Origin: Olegusella massiliensis
Lineage (GTDB): Bacteria > Actinomycetota > Coriobacteriia > Coriobacteriales > Atopobiaceae
Direction of reading: 5' to 3'
Length of the DNA: 64,000 nt
Assembly: GCF_900078545.1 (NCBI RefSeq)
Contig: NZ_FLLS01000002.1
Span: forward strand, 1,621,404 to 1,685,403
The first letter of the stretch is position 1; every line of letters begins with the position of its first letter. The notes under the pieces are model-generated. The model was not told where the DNA came from. It did no database searches and saw nothing but the letters and a program-made list of their open reading frames with translations. A program made the position numbers and the translations under genes. This document shows positions 7,151 to 16,755 of this stretch, one piece after another.

Positions 7151-8245
7151 ATGATTGCCATCGTTAAAAAGACAGCTACCAAAGAGCAGCTGGACCATTT
7201 TATTCAATGGATTGAGGGCCGTGGGTACAAGGCAAATGTCAGCCAGGGACAAAATGAAACCATTGTGGGCATTATTGGCGATACCACACAAATTGATCCC
7301 TTCTTGCTTGAAAGTATGGACATTATTGAGCAGGTTCAACGTGTGTCTGAACCCTTCAAAAAGGCCAATCGTAAGTTTCATCCCAATGACACCATTGTTG
7401 ATTGTGGTCGAGGCGTATTGATTGGTGGCGGTCATTTTCAAGTTATGGCTGGACCTTGTTCAGTCGAAGGAATGAACTTGATTGAGATTGCACGCGCAGT
7501 CAAAGCGGCTGGAGCCACGATGCTGCGCGGGGGTGCATACAAGCCTCGCACGAGTCCTTATGCCTACCAAGGTATGGGTGAAGAAGGGCTTGACCTGTTA
7601 CTTGAGGCGGCGCAAGAAACCAATATGCCTATTGTTACTGAGGTTATGGATCCTCGCGATGTCCAACTTTTTGTGGACAAAAAGATTAATGTTATGCAAA
7701 TTGGTGCTCGAAATGCGCAGAACTTCCCGTTGTTGCGTGAGGTGGGAAAAACCAACATCCCTATCCTGCTTAAGCGCGGAATTGCGGGTACGATAGATGA
7801 GTTGCTGATGGCTGCAGAGTACATCATGAGTGAGGGAAATCAAAACGTTATCCTGTGCGAGCGTGGCATCCGTAGTTTTGAGAAGCGTACACGTAATACC
7901 TTTGATGTCAATGCAATTCCTGTACTACACAAACTGACGCACTTACCTGTGGTAGGAGACCCCAGTCATGCGACAGGCTACACACGTTACGTAAGTCCTA
8001 TTGCCTATGCGGCAACCGCTGCAGGTGCTGATGGTTTGGAAATCGAGGTTCACAATCAGCCTTCTCTTGCGTGGTCGGATGGGGCACAAGCACTCACGCC
8101 TGAGATGTTTGCTGAGGCTATGAAGCGCATTGCTTTAATTCGTCAGGCAATTACGGTAGACCTTGATTGCGAGGAAGCGCCGCTGCCTGGCTCCATGGAT
8201 GCAAAAAATCTTGCAGCTGAGAGGGAAGAGGATGCCAAAGCCTAG
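7151..8245 (+). CDS. aroF: 3-deoxy-7-phosphoheptulonate (DAHP) synthase, type I-beta with N-terminal regulatory domain
   Basis: Condenses PEP and erythrose-4-phosphate, the first step of the shikimate pathway. Residues 1 to about 70 form the small ferredoxin-like domain (MIAIVKKTATKEQLDHF) found in AroH/AroF-type enzymes, where it mediates aromatic feedback. The barrel follows with VMAGPCSVEG, LRGGAYKPRTSPYAYQG, KRG, GDPSHATG and the metal ligands near the C-terminus. The ATG at 7151 lies 9 bases after AAAGGAGG; an ATG at 7142 almost touches that site and is less likely. It leads the rightward arm aroF-tyrA-aroB. Confidence 0.94.
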   Translation: MIAIVKKTATKEQLDHFIQWIEGRGYKANVSQGQNETIVGIIGDTTQIDPFLLESMDIIEQVQRVSEPFKKANRKFHPNDTIVDCGRGVLIGGGHFQVMAGPCSVEGMNLIEIARAVKAAGATMLRGGAYKPRTSPYAYQGMGEEGLDLLLEAAQETNMPIVTEVMDPRDVQLFVDKKINVMQIGARNAQNFPLLREVGKTNIPILLKRGIAGTIDELLMAAEYIMSEGNQNVILCERGIRSFEKRTRNTFDVNAIPVLHKLTHLPVVGDPSHATGYTRYVSPIAYAATAAGADGLEIEVHNQPSLAWSDGAQALTPEMFAEAMKRIALIRQAITVDLDCEEAPLPGSMDAKNLAAEREEDAKA

Positions 8246-9128
8246 TCTAAATGAATCCAATACATCAAATTTTGTTTCAGGGCGTGTTGGTATCGTTGGT
8301 CTTGGTCTGATGGGAGGCTCTTTTGCCAAAGCCCTCCATGAGGGTGGACGCGAGGTTTTTGCCTGGAATCGCACGCATGCAACTCTTGAGTTAGCAATGA
8401 TTGATACGGTTGCAGGTGAGCTCAATGATATGTCCATTCCCAGCTGCGAACTCTTGATTTTGGCGGGCTATCCTGCGTCAGCGATTGAGTGGCTAAAAGA
8501 AAAAGCTCCACTTATTTCAACGGGCACTATTGTGATTGACACGGTGGGCGTTAAGCGCGCGGTTTGTCAAAGCGGCTTTCCGTTGGCAAAAAAATATGGT
8601 TTTGCTTTTGTGGGCTGTCACCCTATGGCAGGTACTCAGTACTCTGGTTATGCACATTCACGCGCTTCAATGTTTCGCGGCGCTCCCATGGTGGTGGTAC
8701 CTCCTGAGCAGATGGACGACATTGAGCGTGTAGATATTTTGGAGCGACTCAAGCAACTGCTCGCGCCCGTAGGTTTTGGTAGTTGGATGCTTGCTAGTGC
8801 TGCCTATCATGATGAGATGATTGCTTATACGAGCCAGCTTGCGCATGTGGTGTCTAATGCATATGTCAAAAGTCCTGCGGCACGCCATCACAAGGGTTTC
8901 TCGGCTGGTTCTTACCGTGAGTTGACGCGTGTTGCACGTTTGAATCCAGGTATGTGGACAGAACTCTTTTTGGATAATGCAGATAATTTAAGTGCAGAAC
9001 TAGAGACTTTGATTGGCAATTTGCAGCAGTACAAAGATGCACTTGATAAGCATGATGAGCAAAAACTCTTTGATCTTTTAGCGGAAGGCGATCGCCTGAA
9101 GCGTGAGGCGGAGTCACGCTCTGCTTAG
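8232..9128 (+). CDS. tyrA: prephenate dehydrogenase
   Basis: Oxidatively decarboxylates prephenate to 4-hydroxyphenylpyruvate for tyrosine. The product of about 298 residues opens with a Rossmann loop, GIVGLGLMGGSFAKAL. It then shows HPMAGT(Q)YSG with the catalytic His, and a helical C-terminal dimerisation region containing ASAAYHDEMIAYTSQL and HKGFSAGSYRELTRVA. There is no ACT domain. I start it at ATG 8232, preceded by GAGGGAAGAGG, so it overlaps the end of aroF by 14 bases and is probably coupled to it. An upstream in-frame start would add a tail unlike the family. Confidence 0.94.
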   Translation: MPKPSLNESNTSNFVSGRVGIVGLGLMGGSFAKALHEGGREVFAWNRTHATLELAMIDTVAGELNDMSIPSCELLILAGYPASAIEWLKEKAPLISTGTIVIDTVGVKRAVCQSGFPLAKKYGFAFVGCHPMAGTQYSGYAHSRASMFRGAPMVVVPPEQMDDIERVDILERLKQLLAPVGFGSWMLASAAYHDEMIAYTSQLAHVVSNAYVKSPAARHHKGFSAGSYRELTRVARLNPGMWTELFLDNADNLSAELETLIGNLQQYKDALDKHDEQKLFDLLAEGDRLKREAESRSA

Positions 9129-9140
9129 AGGAGAAAACTG

Positions 9141-10208
9141 ATGAAAAGCGTTTCGGTGAACACGCCATCGCGTAGCTATGAAGTACAGGTAGGAAATGAC
9201 ATTTTAAATTCCTTGGGTTCTGTAGCGCGCAGCTGTGTTGGTGGACAAACAGCCATGCTTGTTTCAGATAGCAATGTATACCCTTTGTATGGCGCACAAG
9301 CACAAAACGCGCTTAAGGCTGCAGCTTACGACGTAAAAACTGCCATTATTCCTGCAGGTGAGCAATCCAAAAATATGACCGTTCTTTCAGGTCTGCTTGA
9401 ACATTTTGCTGAGGCTGGTCTTGCCCGAGATGATGTTGTGGTGGCGTTAGGCGGTGGGGTTATAGGCGATTTAGCTGGCTTTGCTGCTGCCTGTTATATG
9501 CGCGGTTGTGCGGTAGTGCAGGTGCCTACTTCATTACTTGCGATGGTTGATTCCTCTGTTGGTGGTAAGACAGCTGTGGACCTTGCTGCAGGTAAAAATC
9601 TTGCGGGTGCCTTTTGGCAACCATCTGCCGTCATTGCCGACATCAACTGCCTATCGACGCTATCGCCTGAGCTCTTCTCTGATTCTATTGGCGAGGTTAT
9701 CAAGTACGGCGTGCTCTGTGACCCAAAGCTTTTTGCGTCCCTTGAAGAAAGAGCGCTTACGTTGGATGATCCTCAGCGCATCATTGAGCTTGTGAGTCGT
9801 TGTGTTGAGATTAAACGTGATGTAGTGGATGCAGACGAATGTGAAGCAGGACTTCGTCAAACCCTCAATTTGGGCCACACGATAGGCCACGCCATTGAGG
9901 CAGAAAGTGAGTATCGCTTGGGTCATGGAAGTTGCGTTGCCGCAGGCCTTTGCTGTATGGCCCGCGCTGATGCTGCTCTTGGACTCTGCGATATTGATAC
10001 CAGTCAACGTATTAGCAGTCTTTGTGCCGCACATGGGCTACCTACCACGACAGCGCTTGATCCGGATTGTCTCTATAGGCGCTCATTGGCAGATAAAAAA
10101 CGTCATGGCAATAACATCAATCTTGTGCGTATACATGCTATTGGTGAGGTTACAGTTGAACGCGTGAGTCTTGAGAAATATCGTCAAATTCTGGATTTAT
10201 GTCGCTAA
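9141..10208 (+). CDS. aroB: 3-dehydroquinate synthase
   Basis: Converts DAHP to 3-dehydroquinate using NAD and a divalent metal. The 355-residue protein carries PAGEQSKN, the NAD loop VVALGGGVIGDLAGFAAACYMRG, PTSLLAMVDSSVGGKTAVD and the metal-binding NLGHTIGHAIE with a later HG. The ATG follows GAGGAGAAA, 12 bases after tyrA. It is the last gene of the rightward arm. With the leftward genes and the EIIB-AroQ fusion, all seven shikimate steps are encoded in this cluster. Confidence 0.96.
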   Translation: MKSVSVNTPSRSYEVQVGNDILNSLGSVARSCVGGQTAMLVSDSNVYPLYGAQAQNALKAAAYDVKTAIIPAGEQSKNMTVLSGLLEHFAEAGLARDDVVVALGGGVIGDLAGFAAACYMRGCAVVQVPTSLLAMVDSSVGGKTAVDLAAGKNLAGAFWQPSAVIADINCLSTLSPELFSDSIGEVIKYGVLCDPKLFASLEERALTLDDPQRIIELVSRCVEIKRDVVDADECEAGLRQTLNLGHTIGHAIEAESEYRLGHGSCVAAGLCCMARADAALGLCDIDTSQRISSLCAAHGLPTTTALDPDCLYRRSLADKKRHGNNINLVRIHAIGEVTVERVSLEKYRQILDLCR

Positions 10209-10229
10209 CGTCTTTATTTTTAAAACAAA

Positions 10230-10259
10230 AGTCCGTAGAAGTTTATGCTCCTACGGACT
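10230..10259. terminator. bidirectional intrinsic terminator between aroB and tRNA-Arg
   Basis: Perfect 9-bp stem AGTCCGTAG (10230-10238) / CTACGGACT (10251-10259). Leftward it is followed by TTTTGTTTT, fitting the end of the tRNA-Arg transcript. Rightward only a short TTTT follows, so it may end aroB less efficiently. Confidence 0.75.
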
Positions 10260-10270
10260 CATTTTGCGTG

Positions 10271-10347
10271 TGGTGCCCTCTGTGGGATTCGAACCCGCGG
10301 CCTTCTGCTCCGGAGGCAGACGCTCTAATCCACTGAGCTAAGAGGGC
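10271..10347 (-). tRNA. tRNA-Arg (anticodon CCG)
   Basis: On the minus strand the acceptor GCCCTCT pairs with AGAGGGC, followed by discriminator A and an encoded CCA. The D arm GCTC..GAGC, anticodon stem TCTGC/GCAGA with loop CTCCGGA (anticodon CCG) and the T arm with GGTTCGAATCC are all present. It decodes CGG. A promoter lies just upstream and a T-rich hairpin downstream, so it is its own transcription unit. Confidence 0.95.
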
Positions 10348-10358
10348 GAACGTTTGGC

Positions 10359-10388
10359 ATTATAGTTAATCAACCTAGGGTAGAGCAA
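10359..10388 (-). promoter_or_regulatory. tRNA-Arg promoter
   Basis: Leftward TTGCTC (10383-10388), 18-base spacer and a consensus TATAAT (10359-10364), placing the start about 5 bases before the mature tRNA 5' end. Confidence 0.7.
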
Positions 10389-10414
10389 GATGTGTGACTT
10401 TGAGAGGGGGAGCG

Positions 10415-12850
10415 TTGGCGTTTTCCGATAACTATACAGGTCTTAGTGGAGCTGAGGTAGCAAAGCGTAAGGCTCAGGGTAAATCAAATGTCGACACTGA
10501 TGTCAAAACAAAAACAATCGCGCAAATCATTAGCGAACATACTCTTACCTTCTTTAATGGCATAAACCTCGTGATTGCACTTTTGGTGCTTGCTACAGGT
10601 TATTTTCGCAATCTTTTGTTTGTCACCACGCCTCTCATTAATCTTTTTATTGGGGTGATTCAAGAGATTCGAGCAAAACGTCAGGTTGATAGACTGCAGC
10701 TCTTGACCGCCTCAGAAGTGCGCGTACGGCGCGATGGCAAAGATCAGCTTATTTCTTCTTCGGAACTCGTGCTTGACGATGTGATTGTTCTTGCCCATGG
10801 ACAGCAGGTGCCTGCAGATTCTTTGGTGCTTGCGGGTAGCGCGACTATGAATGAAAGTTTATTGACAGGTGAGTCTGAGCCTGTTTCAAAACATGTTGGT
10901 GATGCGATTCTCTCAGGTTCATTCGTTGACTCGGGGTCTCTGGTATGCCGCATTAATAAGGTAGGCAAGGACGGTTATGCTGCGCATATCAATGCGGAAG
11001 CAAAATACGTTAAGCCCATACGCTCTGAAATTAAAAGCGTTGTTGAATCTGTTGTCCGCCTTGGTAGCTACATGCTCATTCCTCTCGGCTTTGCGCTTTT
11101 TATTCGTACATCTATGACGGGAGCTGAGCTTAATCATGCGATTTTGACCTCGGTGTCTGCAGTTATCGCCATGATTCCTCAAGGCCTTGTTCTGTTGACT
11201 TCAACTGTATTAGCTGTCGCAACGACGCGTTTGGGTCAACGTCAGGTGCTCGTACAGCAGGCATATTGCATTGAGACGCTTGCTCGTGTTGATACGCTTT
11301 GTTTGGACAAGACGGGCACTCTTACCACAGGTGGCATGATTGTTGACCAAGTTGTAGGTGCAGATGGCGGAAAACAACTTCGCCAACAAACACTCACTGC
11401 ACTGTCTACCATTGCTCATGCAGGTAAGGACGATGCAAACGAAACTGCTACTGCTATTTTGAATTTTGTTAAAACGCAGAAGGTTGCGCCACGAGATGTC
11501 GTGCGTACGGTCCCTTTTTCTTCTCAGCGCAAATACTCAGGTTGTATTTGTTTGGATGGGCAAGCGCTCGTAATGGGTGCAGCACAGTTTGTACTTGGCG
11601 ATGAGTGTTCCTCTGTAGAGGCTCAGCTTCGTTCTTTTGGTGAATTAGCGCGCGTATTAATTGTGGCGCGTGTTGAGGATTTTGACAAAAATGGTGTATT
11701 TGTTGGCAAACCACAACTCCTAGGCTTTGTGAGTATCCAAGATGAACTTCGTGCCAGCGCGCAGGAGACGATGGAATATTTCATCCAACAAGGAGTTAAT
11801 CTCCGGGTTATTTCGGGTGATGACCCGGTAACGGTCTCCGCCATTGCTCGTATGGCGGGTGTTCCTCAAGCTGACAAATGGATTGATACTTCAACGCTTA
11901 CAGACAAAACAGCTGTTGCACAGGCGGTGAGAGATTATTGCGTCTTTGGCCGCGTGACCCCCGAAATAAAGCGTGAATTGGTTATTGCACTCAAAAACCA
12001 AGGGCATACGGTTGCTATGACGGGCGATGGAGTGAACGATATCTTGGCTTTGCGTGAAGCGGACTGCTCGGTTGCTATGGCCTCAGGTTCTGCAGCAGCG
12101 CGCAATGTTGCCGAGATTGTCCTTGCTGATGATGATTTTGCTCACATGCCTGAAGTTGTTGCAGAAGGACGTCGTTCTATCAATAATCTTCAGCGTTCGG
12201 CTTCTCTGTTTTTGGTCAAGACGGTCTATGCTGCAGTCCTAGCTTTTATTTGCGTATTTTTGCCACCCTATCCTTTTATTCCTATACAAGCTTCGCTTTT
12301 GTCAGGCATCGTTATTGGACTTCCAAGCTTGGTACTTGCATTGGAGCCCAATCATGAACTTGTCACAGGATCTTTCCTTGAGCACGTGCTAAGTCGTTCA
12401 CTACCGGCATCATTGGCGATTGTAGTCGCTCTTTTTGCCGAGATTTTGGCTGGACGTGCGCTTGGTTGGTCTTTTGGATTGGTATCAACAGCTTGCACCT
12501 ATTTGGTTGCCATCATAGGTATTATCTTGGTATGGCGTATTTCGCTGCCCCTCAATGCACTGAGAAAAGCTCTTCTTGGGGTCATGATTTGTTCACTGTT
12601 GATTGCAACGTTATTTTTCTTTGAGTTCTTTTCAATTGAGGATTTATCGCTTGGAGGTTACATCTTTTGCGCGATTGTAGCTTTGCTGTCAGTGGGGATA
12701 TTCAAGCATAGTTATGATTGGCTAAGTGGGCCTGCGCTTGATGCCGGGTTCCTTAAAGGTGCAGTTGCTCGGGTGGAGGCATTAAATGTTGGACGTGACA
12801 AGCGACGCGCAGCTTGGCAAGAAGCCTTGCGCGACCGATTTGAAAGTTGA
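10415..12850 (+). CDS. P-type cation-transporting ATPase, CtpE-like
   Basis: An integral membrane ion pump of about 811 residues. It has the actuator-domain TGES motif, the phosphorylation motif DKTGTLT with Asp298 (numbered from this start), the P-domain TGDGVND hinge, and transmembrane segments before the actuator domain, before DKTGTLT, and at the C-terminus. The membrane motif before the DKTG domain reads MIPQGL rather than the PEGL of typical Ca/Na pumps, and the protein lacks the N-terminal metal-binding CxxC. The closest type I can name is the mycobacterial CtpE group, linked to calcium uptake; the ion is inference. I prefer the TTG at 10415 because GAGAGGGGGAG lies just before it; a GTG at 10394 is possible. 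Confidence 0.85.
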   Translation: MAFSDNYTGLSGAEVAKRKAQGKSNVDTDVKTKTIAQIISEHTLTFFNGINLVIALLVLATGYFRNLLFVTTPLINLFIGVIQEIRAKRQVDRLQLLTASEVRVRRDGKDQLISSSELVLDDVIVLAHGQQVPADSLVLAGSATMNESLLTGESEPVSKHVGDAILSGSFVDSGSLVCRINKVGKDGYAAHINAEAKYVKPIRSEIKSVVESVVRLGSYMLIPLGFALFIRTSMTGAELNHAILTSVSAVIAMIPQGLVLLTSTVLAVATTRLGQRQVLVQQAYCIETLARVDTLCLDKTGTLTTGGMIVDQVVGADGGKQLRQQTLTALSTIAHAGKDDANETATAILNFVKTQKVAPRDVVRTVPFSSQRKYSGCICLDGQALVMGAAQFVLGDECSSVEAQLRSFGELARVLIVARVEDFDKNGVFVGKPQLLGFVSIQDELRASAQETMEYFIQQGVNLRVISGDDPVTVSAIARMAGVPQADKWIDTSTLTDKTAVAQAVRDYCVFGRVTPEIKRELVIALKNQGHTVAMTGDGVNDILALREADCSVAMASGSAAARNVAEIVLADDDFAHMPEVVAEGRRSINNLQRSASLFLVKTVYAAVLAFICVFLPPYPFIPIQASLLSGIVIGLPSLVLALEPNHELVTGSFLEHVLSRSLPASLAIVVALFAEILAGRALGWSFGLVSTACTYLVAIIGIILVWRISLPLNALRKALLGVMICSLLIATLFFFEFFSIEDLSLGGYIFCAIVALLSVGIFKHSYDWLSGPALDAGFLKGAVARVEALNVGRDKRRAAWQEALRDRFES

Positions 12851-15530
12851 TGTTAGCTCTGAGAATTTTGTGCAAGCAGTACATAAGGCAAAAAAGAGCG
12901 TAGAGCTTGTTGTTGGTAAAAAGAAGTTTCGCGCATATAAGGTTGCGGATATTCCTGGGGCAGATAAGCTTCCCTATGCCTTATTTGTTTTGCTAGAAAA
13001 CTGTGTACGTCGCGCCAAAGATGACGATGAAGCTGCTCTTTTGGCGGGTCGTATCGTCTCGGCGGCACTTGAGGGCACCAAGGGTGCTGAAATTCCTTTT
13101 ATGCCCGCTCGCGTACTCTTTCAGGATTTTACGGGTGTACCTGTTTTTGTAGACTTTGCTGCTATGCGCGACGCTATGGTAGCTCGTGGTGGGAATCCGG
13201 AGCGTGTGAGCCCACGTATCCCGTGTACCTTGGTCATTGACCATTCGGTCATTGCTGATGAGGCAGGTACCTCCTGCTCTGCCTTGACTAATCGTCTCAA
13301 GGAAGTAGAGCGCAATCGTGAACGCTTTGCTTTCCTTAAGTGGTCAGCAAAATCCTTTGACAACGTGCGCATAGTTCCTCCAGGAGAGGGGATTTGCCAT
13401 CAGCTCAATATGGAACGTTTCTGCGAAGTTGTCTCTACCGACGCTCTTGCCGACCAAACAGTTCCCGTTGCATGTTTTGATAGTCTGGTTGGCACCGACT
13501 CCCATACCACTACAGCAAATGGCCTCGGTATTCTTGGATGGGGTGTTGGTGGTATAGAGGCTGAGGCTGCAGCTTTAGGTCAGCCGATAAGCATGCTGGT
13601 GCCTCCTGTGGTTGAGCTTAAGCTTACCGGTAGATTGCCACAAGGAATCAGTGGTATGGATTTGGCGCTTACGGTGTGCGAGCGACTGCGCGCAGAGGGT
13701 GTTGTAGGCAGTCTTGTGGAGGTTACTGGTGATGGCGTGGGTACGCTCAGTGCTACCCAACGTGCATGCGTTGCCAATATGACTCCAGAGTATGGAGCTA
13801 CAACTACGCTTTTTCCCGTGGATACTCCTACGATGGATTATCTTTTGCTTACTGGTCGCTCAGAAGAGCAAATTAAGCTCATTGAAAAATACCTTGATTT
13901 GCAAGGCATGCGAGAAAAAACTTCTGATCGCGTGTATGCCAAAACCATTGAGATTAATCTTGCTGAAGTGCAGCAGAGTTTAGCTGGGCCCTCAAGACCA
14001 CATCGACGTGTTGTGCCCGCAGATCTTGCTATACGTTTTGAAGAGGGTGTTATCGCTCACGGTCATGTGCCTCATGAGATGTTTGATATTCAACTCAAAG
14101 GACAGAGGTATCAGATTGGTCACGGTGCTGTTGCAATTGCTGCTATCACTAGCTGCACTACAGCAACTGACCCTGCCATGATGGTTCAGGCTGGCCTTCT
14201 TGCAAAGGCGGCAGTTGATAAGGGCTTGCATACCGCTCCTTGGGTCAAGACTATTTTGGCTCCTGGCAGTCATGCGGCAGCAATGATTCTTGACCGTGCA
14301 GGTCTTTCTGAGAGTCTTGAGCAGCTAGGCTTTGCTGTGTGTGGCTTTGGTTGCATGAGTTGCATTGGTAACTCAGGTCCTATTGCTGCTCCTCTTCACG
14401 ATATTACAGACCGCGTTGAGCTTGCAAGCGTGCTCTCGGGTAATCGTAATTTTGATGGGCGCATCTCTCCTGATGTGGCGCAAAACTTCCTCATGGAGCC
14501 TGCGCTGGTGGTTGCATATGCATTAACCGGTACGGTTAATTGTGATTTGACGTCGACACCAGTAGGACATGCTGCTGATGGTACGCCCCTTATGCTTTCT
14601 GAGTTAATGCCAAGCGATGATGAGGTAGCTCAGATTTTGGTATCGGTACTGACTCCTGAGCTTTATGAAGAGGGTGGCATAGGGCTGCAGAGTGGATATC
14701 CTGAATGGGCTTCAATTCCTGCGAGCTCTTCTGCTACCTTCAACTGGGATACTTCGTCTACCTATGTACGTCGTCCCAGCTATTTTGAAGAGGCGCGGAC
14801 GGGGGAGAGCATCAAGATTCAAGGTGCTCGCGCGCTCGCTTTGTTAGGTGATTTTGTAACAACAGACCATATTTCACCAGCAGGAAGCATTGCAAGTGAT
14901 GGTCCCGCTGCACGTTATTTAATCGAGCGGGGTATCAGCGAGGACGACTTTAATACCTTTGGTAGTCGCCGTGGTAATCATGAACTTATGATGCGCGGTA
15001 CCTTTGCCAACGTAAAACTTGTCAATAAGCTTGCTGCTGGTAAGACGGGTGGTTGGACGCGCAACTTTGTTGATGGTACGCTCACGAGTATCTTTGATGC
15101 CGCTATGGATTATCGCAGCAAGCAAATCCCTCTCGTTATCATAGCGGGCAAGATGTATGGCTCGGGATCGAGTCGCGATTGGGCTGCAAAAGGTCCTGCC
15201 TTGCTTGGCGTGCGCGCGGTACTTGCCGAAAGTTTTGAACGCATTCATCGTTCAAACCTTGTTCAAATGGGTGTTATTCCCTTACAGTTTTCTGAAGGTC
15301 AAAATGCTGAAACACTAGGCCTTGATGGTAGTGAAGAGTTTGATTTGTCCGAAATCAAACTTGAACAACTTATAGCTGGCGATACCAGTTGTATGGTCTG
15401 CGCTCGCAAATCTCATGGCGACCGTGTGCATTTTGAGTGTGTGGTACGTATTGATACGCCAACGGAGGCAGATTTTGTACGAGCAGGGGGTATCTTGCCC
15501 TATGTGCTCAATGATTTGAGTGCAGTATAA
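12786..15530 (+). CDS. acnA: aconitate hydratase, AcnA/IRP type
   Basis: Isomerises citrate and isocitrate using a 4Fe-4S cluster. The 914-residue length fits the AcnA/IRP1 group. Cluster ligands are visible as Cys457 (SCTTATDP) and Cys523/Cys526 (GFGCMSCIGN). Also seen are SLVGTDSHTTTANGLG and the C-terminal swivel domain motifs GDFVTTDHISPAGSI and YGSGSSRDWAAKG. The ATG at 12786 has a GGTGGAGG site at good spacing, so the gene begins 65 bases inside the end of the ATPase gene in another frame. In an anaerobic coriobacterium its likely use is making 2-oxoglutarate precursors rather than a full TCA cycle (inference). Confidence 0.95.
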   Translation: MLDVTSDAQLGKKPCATDLKVDVSSENFVQAVHKAKKSVELVVGKKKFRAYKVADIPGADKLPYALFVLLENCVRRAKDDDEAALLAGRIVSAALEGTKGAEIPFMPARVLFQDFTGVPVFVDFAAMRDAMVARGGNPERVSPRIPCTLVIDHSVIADEAGTSCSALTNRLKEVERNRERFAFLKWSAKSFDNVRIVPPGEGICHQLNMERFCEVVSTDALADQTVPVACFDSLVGTDSHTTTANGLGILGWGVGGIEAEAAALGQPISMLVPPVVELKLTGRLPQGISGMDLALTVCERLRAEGVVGSLVEVTGDGVGTLSATQRACVANMTPEYGATTTLFPVDTPTMDYLLLTGRSEEQIKLIEKYLDLQGMREKTSDRVYAKTIEINLAEVQQSLAGPSRPHRRVVPADLAIRFEEGVIAHGHVPHEMFDIQLKGQRYQIGHGAVAIAAITSCTTATDPAMMVQAGLLAKAAVDKGLHTAPWVKTILAPGSHAAAMILDRAGLSESLEQLGFAVCGFGCMSCIGNSGPIAAPLHDITDRVELASVLSGNRNFDGRISPDVAQNFLMEPALVVAYALTGTVNCDLTSTPVGHAADGTPLMLSELMPSDDEVAQILVSVLTPELYEEGGIGLQSGYPEWASIPASSSATFNWDTSSTYVRRPSYFEEARTGESIKIQGARALALLGDFVTTDHISPAGSIASDGPAARYLIERGISEDDFNTFGSRRGNHELMMRGTFANVKLVNKLAAGKTGGWTRNFVDGTLTSIFDAAMDYRSKQIPLVIIAGKMYGSGSSRDWAAKGPALLGVRAVLAESFERIHRSNLVQMGVIPLQFSEGQNAETLGLDGSEEFDLSEIKLEQLIAGDTSCMVCARKSHGDRVHFECVVRIDTPTEADFVRAGGILPYVLNDLSAV

Positions 15531-15592
15531 GTGCGCAAGCAGTCTGATCTCTATGAAGATTGTGTATCTATGAATGAGGAAGGAGGAGGTCT

Positions 15593-16621
15593 GTGATTTG
15601 TCCACATTGTGGTTCGCATATTTCTGATGATGTATTGCGTTGTCCTGCTTGTCATGGTGACTTGGGTATGACCACGCGACTTCCTCGTCTTGAGCAAAGC
15701 TGGTGTGCCAATTGTGGTGCGCTGGTTCCTTTAGGTGCTGACCGGTGTTCTGCTTGCGGCACTCTTGTCCCTGCCAAGCTTCATCCACAAAGCAATATAT
15801 CCACAGCTACCAAAGAGATTTTAAAAAAAGCTGAGGAAGAGCGGAAAGCCCGTGAGGAAAAGAGTTTGGAGGAGGGGGAGACCCATGCAATGCCGCGCAT
15901 CGAGAGTGCGGTTCCTGCAAACCCTGAGGCTTATGGCCCTTTAAACAAACATGATAATTTCCCGCGCGCACGCGTAGCTTTGGTAGCAGCTCTTGCATCG
16001 TTGCTTGTGGTGGGTGGTACGGTACTTTATATCACTCATCCTTGGAATGCTGAGGCTTTTGCCACCAAAGCAAAGGTACCTGCGGATATGTCTATGGCAG
16101 GATTTCCTGGCAAAAAAAATGAGTTGAGTCAAGATAAGGCATCAGGCTCTGATGCAGAAAAAAAAGTGCTTTCTGCTGATGAACTTACATATCAAAAGCT
16201 CATGGCAGTCTATGAGCAGTACAACAGCTATGAAGAGGAGCTCGAAAAAAGCGAAAGCCTGCTGAAAGAAAAGGGCACGAGGGGCAGTGCTGACGAACGT
16301 AAAGCAGGTCACGATAGCCAAGAGGAGCTTGCCATTCGTCTGGATAATACCCTCAAGTCAGTAGATGAGATTGACATCACAACGGGCACTTATGCTCAGG
16401 ATGTATCTAACTTTAAAACTCTCGGTTCGTGGCTGCGTAACTGGTCTGACGATCTTCGTACCTGTTGGAAAAAGTCTGCCGAACTTGACAATGCCAAAGG
16501 TAGAGGTGATGAGATTTTTGCTGCAATTAATGAACACACCGACTCAAGTGGCAAGAATACCTTCCGTTCACACTTTGATTCGAATTATTCAGCCTGGAAG
16601 CCAACAAAACCTGCTCAGTAA
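15593..16621 (+). CDS. double zinc-ribbon membrane protein of unknown function
   Basis: Not a recognised enzyme. The 342-residue product starts at GTG 15593 behind AGGAGGAGG. Two CxxC...CxxC zinc ribbons occupy residues about 3-20 (CPHC..CPAC) and 38-55 (CANC..CSAC). A charged helix rich in Lys/Glu follows, then one hydrophobic segment (about 126-145, VALVAALASLLVVGGTVLYI) and a soluble C-terminal domain with heptad-like, coiled-coil-prone stretches (about 180-260). The expected topology is zinc ribbons inside and C-terminal domain outside. It precedes the cyclophilin, TPR and mre genes, so a link to envelope growth is possible but unproven. Confidence 0.8.
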   Translation: MICPHCGSHISDDVLRCPACHGDLGMTTRLPRLEQSWCANCGALVPLGADRCSACGTLVPAKLHPQSNISTATKEILKKAEEERKAREEKSLEEGETHAMPRIESAVPANPEAYGPLNKHDNFPRARVALVAALASLLVVGGTVLYITHPWNAEAFATKAKVPADMSMAGFPGKKNELSQDKASGSDAEKKVLSADELTYQKLMAVYEQYNSYEEELEKSESLLKEKGTRGSADERKAGHDSQEELAIRLDNTLKSVDEIDITTGTYAQDVSNFKTLGSWLRNWSDDLRTCWKKSAELDNAKGRGDEIFAAINEHTDSSGKNTFRSHFDSNYSAWKPTKPAQ

Positions 16622-16683
16622 ATTTAGGTTTATGGTTTATTCTTAACTATAACTTAGCGTCTGCCGAATATGTGAAACGCGGC

Positions 16684-16712
16684 TTGCGCTGGTAAACTCG
16701 TACAGATATGTT
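16684..16712 (+). promoter_or_regulatory. probable promoter of the cyclophilin gene
   Basis: TTGCGC (16684-16689) and TATGTT (16707-16712) with a 17-base spacer, about 45 bases upstream of the start codon. Each hexamer matches consensus at four of six positions. Confidence 0.4.
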
Positions 16713-16755
16713 TAATGCTGCTGGCAACATGCCGTAGTGAGGGGTGAGCAGACAC

